Source: an uncultured Ruminococcus sp.
Lineage (GTDB): Bacteria > Bacillota > Clostridia > Oscillospirales > Ruminococcaceae
NCBI RefSeq assembly: GCF_946187255.1
Contig: NZ_CAMHRZ010000126.1
Coordinates: forward strand, 1-9,574
Reading direction: 5' to 3'
DNA: 9,574 bases
The position numbers were made by a program, and so were the translations under genes. This document shows, one piece after another, positions 7,885 through 9,574 of this stretch. How positions within the stretch are numbered: the stretch's first letter is position 1; the number at the start of each line of letters is the position of its first letter. Under the pieces are notes generated by a model. That model searched no databases, was not told the origin of the DNA, and saw only the letters and a program-made list of their open reading frames with translations.

Positions 7885-7913
7885 ATTATAACATAACCTG
7901 CCCCCACCGTCAA
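7885..7913 (-). promoter_or_regulatory. sigma-A promoter of the DJ-1/Nudix operon
   Basis: On the - strand TTGACG (7913-7908) is followed by 17 nt and TATAAT (7890-7885), with TG one base before the -10 (extended -10). Transcription would start near 7878 and run leftward, giving a leader of about 140 nt. It diverges from the tRNA-array promoter at 8041-8069. Confidence 0.9.
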
Positions 7914-7956
7914 CCGTAAGATCATTATTTCGACCGCCGAATACTATCGCTGAAAC

Positions 7957-7981
7957 GGCGCAGATACGCGGTATTCGCGCC
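7957..7981. other. hairpin between the divergent promoters
   Basis: The 386-base stretch 7738-8123 holds no gene except the two promoters and the leader of the DJ-1 operon. Between the promoters, GGCGC (7957-7961) pairs with GCGCC (7977-7981), and inside it GATAC pairs with GTATT around a 3-nt loop. With one A-C mismatch it is an 11-position stem. No T-tract follows, so it may be a protein-binding site rather than a terminator. Confidence 0.3.
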
Positions 7982-8040
7982 TTGCAGACTGTATCATCCG
8001 CAAAATAATTCAGTACTCAAAAAATATACCTGCGGTTTAC

Positions 8041-8069
8041 TTGATTTTTCTATGCGGCTGTGCTATAAT
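8041..8069 (+). promoter_or_regulatory. extended -10 sigma-A promoter of the leader ORF and tRNA array
   Basis: TTGATT (8041-8046), a 17-nt spacer and TATAAT (8064-8069) with TG at 8061-8062 make a strong promoter. Transcription would start near 8076. It is the only convincing promoter upstream of the array. The gaps between tRNA genes are mostly under 15 nt and show none. Confidence 0.88.
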
Positions 8070-8123
8070 ATAGCCAACGAAGCAAATAAAGCTCAAAAAT
8101 TCTAACGAAAGGAAGTAACCGAA

Positions 8124-8267
8124 ATGACCAAGTTCACTATGAATCATCTGTATAGCTATAGCGAATTATACCTGAGCCTCTATCTTGAAAGTGAAGAGAC
8201 TCTATTCGTGCTGCATACAGAACGTAGTGGATGTGTCGGGTCGCCCGTCACAGGCATTCCGGGATAA
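8124..8267 (+). CDS. 47-residue leader peptide rich in Leu, Tyr, Ser, Glu and His
   Basis: The ORF has its own ribosome binding site (AAAGGAAG, 8108-8115, 8 nt from the ATG) about 48 nt after the predicted transcription start. Residues 8-25, HLYSYSELYLSLYLESEE, use only five amino acids: Leu 5, Tyr 4, Ser 4, Glu 4, His 1. Leu, Tyr, Glu and His are exactly the amino acids served by the tRNA genes downstream. The Leu codons of the whole ORF are mixed (CTG x3, TTA, CTC, CTT, CTA). The peptide has no signal sequence or membrane segment and ends in GCVGSPVTGIPG, whose role is unknown. I read it as a leader peptide whose translation is sensed, not as a protein with its own job, although a small functional protein cannot be excluded. 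Confidence 0.7.
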   Translation: MTKFTMNHLYSYSELYLSLYLESEETLFVLHTERSGCVGSPVTGIPG

Positions 8268-8330
8268 GCCTTTTTTGTGATATCCCTGAAACGAACACCG
8301 TCTGTATGCGAAAGTACAGGCGGTGTTTTT
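8147..8330 (+). promoter_or_regulatory. candidate ribosome-mediated attenuator (four-segment leader RNA)
   Basis: Four segments can pair in alternative ways. Segment 1 (8147-8156) pairs with segment 2 (8213-8221) in 9 bp with one bulged A. Segment 2 (GCATACAGAACG, 8213-8224) pairs with segment 3 (CGTCTGTATGC, 8299-8309) in 11 bp with one bulged A. Segment 3 and segment 4 form the terminator (8294-8306 with 8315-8327). Segment 1 lies at codons 8-11, inside the His/Leu/Tyr/Ser/Glu run. A ribosome stalled there would cover segment 1 and leave segment 2 free to open the terminator. No T-box consensus was found, which argues against direct tRNA sensing. The 1:2 stem is the weakest part because its loop is 56 nt. 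Confidence 0.55.
8294..8330 (+). terminator. strong intrinsic terminator just before the tRNA array
   Basis: AACACCGTCTGTA (8294-8306) and TACAGGCGGTGTT (8315-8327) form a 13-bp stem with one T-G wobble and an 8-nt loop, followed by an unbroken T run to 8330. The first tRNA starts at 8336. A terminator placed between the only promoter and the genes it must drive suggests conditional read-through. A weaker hairpin (AGGC 8252-8255 with GCCT 8268-8271, then five more Ts) lies upstream. Confidence 0.85.
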
Positions 8331-8335
8331 ATTAT

Positions 8336-8409
8336 GTCCGTGTGGCGAAACCGGCAAACGCACTTGTCTCAGACACAAGGTCCTGAGGGTTCGACTCCCT
8401 CCACGGATA
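8336..8409 (+). tRNA. tRNA-Leu(CAG) with short variable loop
   Basis: The acceptor stem GTCCGTG/CACGGAT (with a G1-U72 wobble) is followed by the D stem GCG/CGC, the anticodon stem CTTGT/ACAAG with loop CTCAGAC (anticodon CAG, 8370-8372) and the T stem GAGGG/CCCTC, with A73 at 8409. The variable region is only GTCCT (8380-8384), whereas bacterial tRNA-Leu normally has a long arm. The D arm TGGCGAAACCGGCAAACGC still looks Leu-like. No CCA is encoded. Confidence 0.85.
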
Positions 8410-8415
8410 CTTATT

Positions 8416-8488
8416 GCAGGATTGATGGAACGGAATACATGACAGTCTCAAAAACTGTATTTTATGGGTTCAAATCCCGTATCCTGCA
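8416..8488 (+). tRNA. tRNA-Leu(CAA) with short variable loop
   Basis: The acceptor stem GCAGGAT/ATCCTGC is perfect, the D stem is ATG/CAT, the anticodon stem is ACAGT/ACTGT with loop CTCAAAA (anticodon CAA, 8449-8451), the variable loop is ATTTT, and the T stem is ATGGG/CCCGT with loop TTCAAAT and A73. It reads UUG. Like its neighbours it lacks the long variable arm. It lies 6 nt after the first tRNA. CCA is not encoded. Confidence 0.85.
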
Positions 8489-8491
8489 TAC

Positions 8492-8564
8492 GCTCTTGTA
8501 GCCCAATGGCAGAGGCGGCGGGCTTAAACCCCGCAAAGTATGAGTTCGACTCTCATCAGGAGCA
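8492..8564 (+). tRNA. tRNA-Leu(TAA) with short variable loop
   Basis: The acceptor stem GCTCTTG/CAGGAGC has one T-G pair, the D stem is GCC/GGC, the anticodon stem GCGGG/CCCGC is perfect with loop CTTAAAC (anticodon TAA, 8525-8527), the variable loop is AAAGT, and the T stem is ATGAG/CTCAT. It reads UUA and UUG. The body differs strongly from the two preceding tRNAs and resembles phage-type tRNAs, so another amino-acid identity carrying a Leu anticodon cannot be excluded. It ends about 11 nt before the start of the ribosome binding region of the XRE gene. Confidence 0.82.
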
Positions 8565-8595
8565 TCAGGAACATTACAGGAAAGGAGAGATTTTT

Positions 8596-8820
8596 ATGCC
8601 TATAATAGATGTAGCTGCGACGGGTGCGAACATCAAAGCCATGATGCGTTCAAAGGGCTTCAAGGTGGCAGATGTACAGGCGAGATGTGGTTTCAATACT
8701 CCGCAGGCGGTGTTCAAATGGATGCGCGGAGATACCGTACCCACCATCGACAACATGATAATCATCGCAGATATGTTTGGTGTGACTATCGACCAGATAG
8801 TGGTAGTCAAGCGAATATGA
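8596..8820 (+). CDS. small XRE-family helix-turn-helix protein inside the tRNA array
   Basis: The product has 74 residues. The start at 8596 is set by AAAGGAGAG (8581-8589) 6 nt upstream; the frame opens earlier only through tRNA sequence. The protein begins MPIIDVAATGANIKAMM and has the helix-turn-helix core VADVQARCGFNTPQAVFKWM (about residues 24-43), followed by GDTVPTIDNMIIIADMFGV. This matches a compact Cro/C1-type family common in Firmicutes (ATGxNIK ... GFxTPQAxxKW ... LPTIDN), which consists of a single DNA-binding domain. It is cytoplasmic and binds DNA as an inferred regulator; its target is unknown. It sits between tRNA-Leu(TAA) and tRNA-Leu(AAG) in the same orientation and must share their transcript, since no promoter is visible in between. 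An 11-bp inverted repeat follows its stop and could be its operator. Confidence 0.85.
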   Translation: MPIIDVAATGANIKAMMRSKGFKVADVQARCGFNTPQAVFKWMRGDTVPTIDNMIIIADMFGVTIDQIVVVKRI

Positions 8821-8831
8821 TCCGACTGCAT

Positions 8832-8885
8832 ATACCGATCCCGAATATCAGAGTAAACAGGTCCCGCTTAATGAGGGATCGGTAT
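8832..8885. repeat. perfect 11-bp inverted repeat after the XRE gene
   Basis: ATACCGATCCC (8832-8842) and GGGATCGGTAT (8875-8885) are perfect inverted copies around a 32-nt loop, in the 78-nt gap between the XRE stop and the next tRNA. No T run follows, so it is not a typical terminator. It could be an operator for the XRE protein or an RNA structure that separates mRNA from tRNA during processing. Confidence 0.7.
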
Positions 8886-8898
8886 CAGGCAGTCATAC

Positions 8899-8973
8899 GT
8901 CCGTGTGATGGAATTTGGCATACATACTTGGCTAAGAACCAAGGTTTTGGGAGTTCGAGTCTCCCCACGGATA
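8899..8973 (+). tRNA. tRNA-Leu(AAG) with short variable loop, copy 1
   Basis: The acceptor stem is GTCCGTG/CACGGAT, the D stem ATG/CAT, the anticodon stem CTTGG/CCAAG with loop CTAAGAA (anticodon AAG, 8934-8936), the variable loop GTTTT, and the T stem GGGAG/CTCCC with A73. The acceptor stem is identical to that of the Leu(CAG) gene, including the G1-U72 wobble. A34 would need deamination to inosine to read CUC as well as CUU. The visible part of the gene at the right edge (9526-9574) is identical to it. Confidence 0.85.
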
Positions 8974-8977
8974 TTAC

Positions 8978-9053
8978 GGCGGATTCGTCTAATCAGGTTT
9001 AGGACATAAGGCTTTCAATCTTAAAATGCCGGGTTCAAATCCCGCATCCGTCA
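8978..9053 (+). tRNA. tRNA-Glu(TTC), copy 1
   Basis: The acceptor stem GGCGGAT/ATCCGTC has one G-T pair, the D arm TTCGTCTAATCAGG resembles standard tRNA-Glu, the anticodon stem is TAAGG/TCTTA with loop CTTTCAA (anticodon TTC, 9014-9016), and the T arm is CCGGG-TTCAAAT-CCCGC. The outermost T-stem pair is C-C in both Glu copies. The A/T-rich anticodon stem is weak for a bacterial tRNA. Confidence 0.78.
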
Positions 9054-9060
9054 TAAATAT

Positions 9061-9132
9061 GTTGGCTTTAGTATAACGGAAGTACATCAGATTGTGGCTC
9101 TGAGAGTGTGGGTTCGATTCCCGCCGGTCAAC
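9061..9132 (+). tRNA. trnH: tRNA-His(GTG)
   Basis: The anticodon stem TCAGA/TCTGA is perfect with loop TTGTGGC (anticodon GTG, 9094-9096). The T arm is GTGGG-TTCGATT-CCCGC. The gene encodes the His hallmark G-1 (9061) opposite C73 (9132), the main signal for histidyl-tRNA synthetase. The acceptor stem TTGGCTT/CGGTCAA has a mismatch at pair 7-66, and the variable loop is 4 nt. CCA is not fully encoded. Confidence 0.82.
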
Positions 9133-9137
9133 CTTAT

Positions 9138-9220
9138 GGGCAAGTATGCATAGCGGCGATTGCAGCGGACTGTAAATCCGTAACATGGAAACAACGTAGG
9201 TTCGAGTCCTACCTTGCCCA
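9138..9220 (+). tRNA. trnY: tRNA-Tyr(GTA), copy 1
   Basis: The acceptor stem GGGCAAG/CTTGCCC is perfect. The D loop contains GCGGCGA, the anticodon stem is GCGGA/TCCGT with loop CTGTAAA (anticodon GTA, 9172-9174), and the T stem GTAGG/CCTAC ends at A73. The variable region is 14 nt, in the range for a class II tRNA-Tyr, but its short stem is broken (TGG/CAA) by the single base that differs from copy 2. Confidence 0.82.
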
Positions 9221-9232
9221 CTTTTCTTATAC

Positions 9233-9305
9233 GTCCGTGTGGTGGAATGGCAGACACAATCGGCTAAGAACCGGTACACTGAGGGTTCGACTCCCTCCAC
9301 GGATA
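9233..9305 (+). tRNA. tRNA-Leu(AAG) with short variable loop, copy 2
   Basis: It has the same acceptor stem and anticodon loop as copy 1 (anticodon AAG, 9266-9268), but a different D arm (GTG/CAC), anticodon stem (ATCGG/CCGGT), variable loop (ACACT) and T stem (GAGGG/CCCTC). All stems pair despite the many changes, which is compensatory variation and argues for a working RNA. Its D arm TGGTGGAATGGCAGACACA is typical of bacterial tRNA-Leu. Confidence 0.85.
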
Positions 9306-9309
9306 TTTC

Positions 9310-9404
9310 GGCGGATTCGTCTAAATGGCTATGGACACAGAACTTGCAAGCAAGCTCTTAGGCTTTCGATCTTAAAATGCCGGGTTCAAATCCCGCATCC
9401 GTCA
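9310..9404 (+). tRNA. tRNA-Glu(TTC)-like gene with a 21-nt extra hairpin, copy 2
   Basis: Both ends match Glu copy 1: acceptor GGCGGAT/ATCCGTC, D arm TTCGTCTAAATGG, loop CTTTCGA (anticodon TTC, 9365-9367) and an identical T arm. Between position 26 and the anticodon stem there are 21 extra bases (9338-9358) that fold as AGAACTTG/CAAGCTCT with one mismatch and a CAAG loop. One base is also lost from the anticodon stem, which leaves a T-T mismatch. It may be a pseudogene or a tRNA-like RNA with an added arm. Confidence 0.6.
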
Positions 9405-9410
9405 TAATAT

Positions 9411-9493
9411 GGGCAAGTATGCATAGCGGCGATTGCAGCGGACTGTAAATCCGTAACATTGAAACAACGTAGGTTCGAGTCCTACCTTGCCCA
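9411..9493 (+). tRNA. trnY: tRNA-Tyr(GTA), copy 2
   Basis: It is identical to copy 1 except for one base in the variable arm, where TTG AAA CAA can now form a 3-bp stem, as in a normal class II tRNA-Tyr. The anticodon GTA is at 9445-9447. The intact arm suggests that this copy is closer to the parent sequence. Confidence 0.84.
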
Positions 9494-9499
9494 CTGAAA

Positions 9500-9513
9500 T
9501 GGGTTAAATCCCA
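9500..9513 (+). pseudogene. T-arm relic of a lost tRNA
   Basis: TGGGTTAAATCCCA looks like a T arm (GGG-TTCAAAT-CCC) that lost the C of TTC. It lies where a further tRNA could have stood, between the second Tyr and the third Leu gene, with no D or anticodon arm left. A chance hairpin is possible because the arm is only 4 bp. Confidence 0.4.
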
Positions 9514-9525
9514 CTTTTATCATAC

Positions 9526-9574
9526 GTCCGTGTGATGGAATTTGGCATACATACTTGGCTAAGAACCAAGGTTT
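9526..9574 (+). tRNA. tRNA-Leu(AAG), copy 3 (partial, cut by window edge)
   Basis: The visible 49 bases are identical to the first 49 of copy 1, including GTCCGTG, the D arm and the CTAAGAA loop (anticodon AAG, 9561-9563). The variable and T arms lie outside the window. Its presence shows that the array continues to the right. Confidence 0.85.

Larger units (their letters stand above)
8899..9574 (+). repeat. tandem Leu-Glu-(His)-Tyr tRNA module
   Basis: The order is Leu(AAG), Glu, His, Tyr, then Leu(AAG), Glu, Tyr, then Leu(AAG) cut by the window edge. Each Leu copy is preceded by ATACGTCCGTGTG-like sequence. The two Tyr genes differ by one base, the two Glu genes share both ends, and the first and third Leu copies are identical where visible. 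The unit is about 290-330 bp, and the array has grown by unequal duplication with loss of the His gene in the second unit. Confidence 0.8.

Noticed and set aside
8076..8335. T-box riboswitch upstream of the tRNA array
   Set aside because: No AGGGTGGNACCGCG-like T-box sequence is present; the coded leader peptide explains the structure better.
8277..8501. Open frames running through tRNA genes on the + strand, including long N-terminal extension of the XRE gene
   Set aside because: They cross well-folded tRNA genes, lack ribosome binding sites, and the XRE start at 8596 has a strong one.
8989..9300. 103-codon open frame on the - strand of the array
   Set aside because: It is antisense to several tRNAs; such frames with MEGVEPS and RRESNPH-like peptides are well-known artefacts of translated tRNA genes.

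Overview
The window looks like a chromosomal segment from a gut or rumen Firmicute, most likely a Ruminococcus (R. albus-like Oscillospiraceae). This rests on clean sigma-A promoters, strong AGGAGG-type ribosome binding sites, and family-level resemblance of the proteins: a secreted DUF4874/DUF4832 protein, a BspA-type leucine-rich-repeat protein, and a small XRE regulator of a type common in this group. No species can be proved from the sequence alone.

Left part (1-4580, + strand): the tail of a DinB-like protein, then a probable operon. It encodes a DRE-TIM (HMGL-like) aldolase fused to a Rossmann-like domain, a HAD phosphatase whose start overlaps the aldolase gene by 44 nt, and a secreted DUF4874/DUF4832 protein. 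The aldolase-phosphatase pair suggests synthesis and dephosphorylation of a sugar-acid-like metabolite, possibly for a surface glycan (inference). Middle part (4610-7913, - strand): a shared terminator, then a convergent secreted BspA/DUF285 protein with eight 26-residue repeats. Its last 94 residues are about 74% identical to the end of the DUF4874/DUF4832 protein, so the two 3' ends form a natural inverted repeat. Upstream lies a three-gene operon (DJ-1/PfpI protein, Nudix hydrolase, small acidic unknown protein) with a clear promoter.

Right part (8041-9574, + strand): the most unusual region. A strong extended -10 promoter precedes a 47-codon ORF, then a strong intrinsic terminator, and only 5 nt later a dense tRNA array begins. 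Codons 8-25 of the ORF encode only His, Leu, Tyr, Ser and Glu, and the array encodes tRNAs for Leu (anticodons CAG, CAA, TAA, AAG), Glu, His and Tyr. The leader RNA can also form alternative 1:2, 2:3 and 3:4 pairings like a trp attenuator. I propose ribosome-mediated attenuation that senses charging of the amino acids whose tRNAs the array encodes. A small XRE-family gene sits inside the array.

The tRNAs are themselves odd. Every Leu-anticodon tRNA that is complete here has a 5-nt variable loop instead of the long arm of bacterial tRNA-Leu. A Leu-Glu-(His)-Tyr module repeats in tandem, one Glu copy carries an extra 21-nt hairpin, and a degenerate T-arm relic lies between copies. The array runs off the right edge. 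Coordinates and pairings were worked out by eye.
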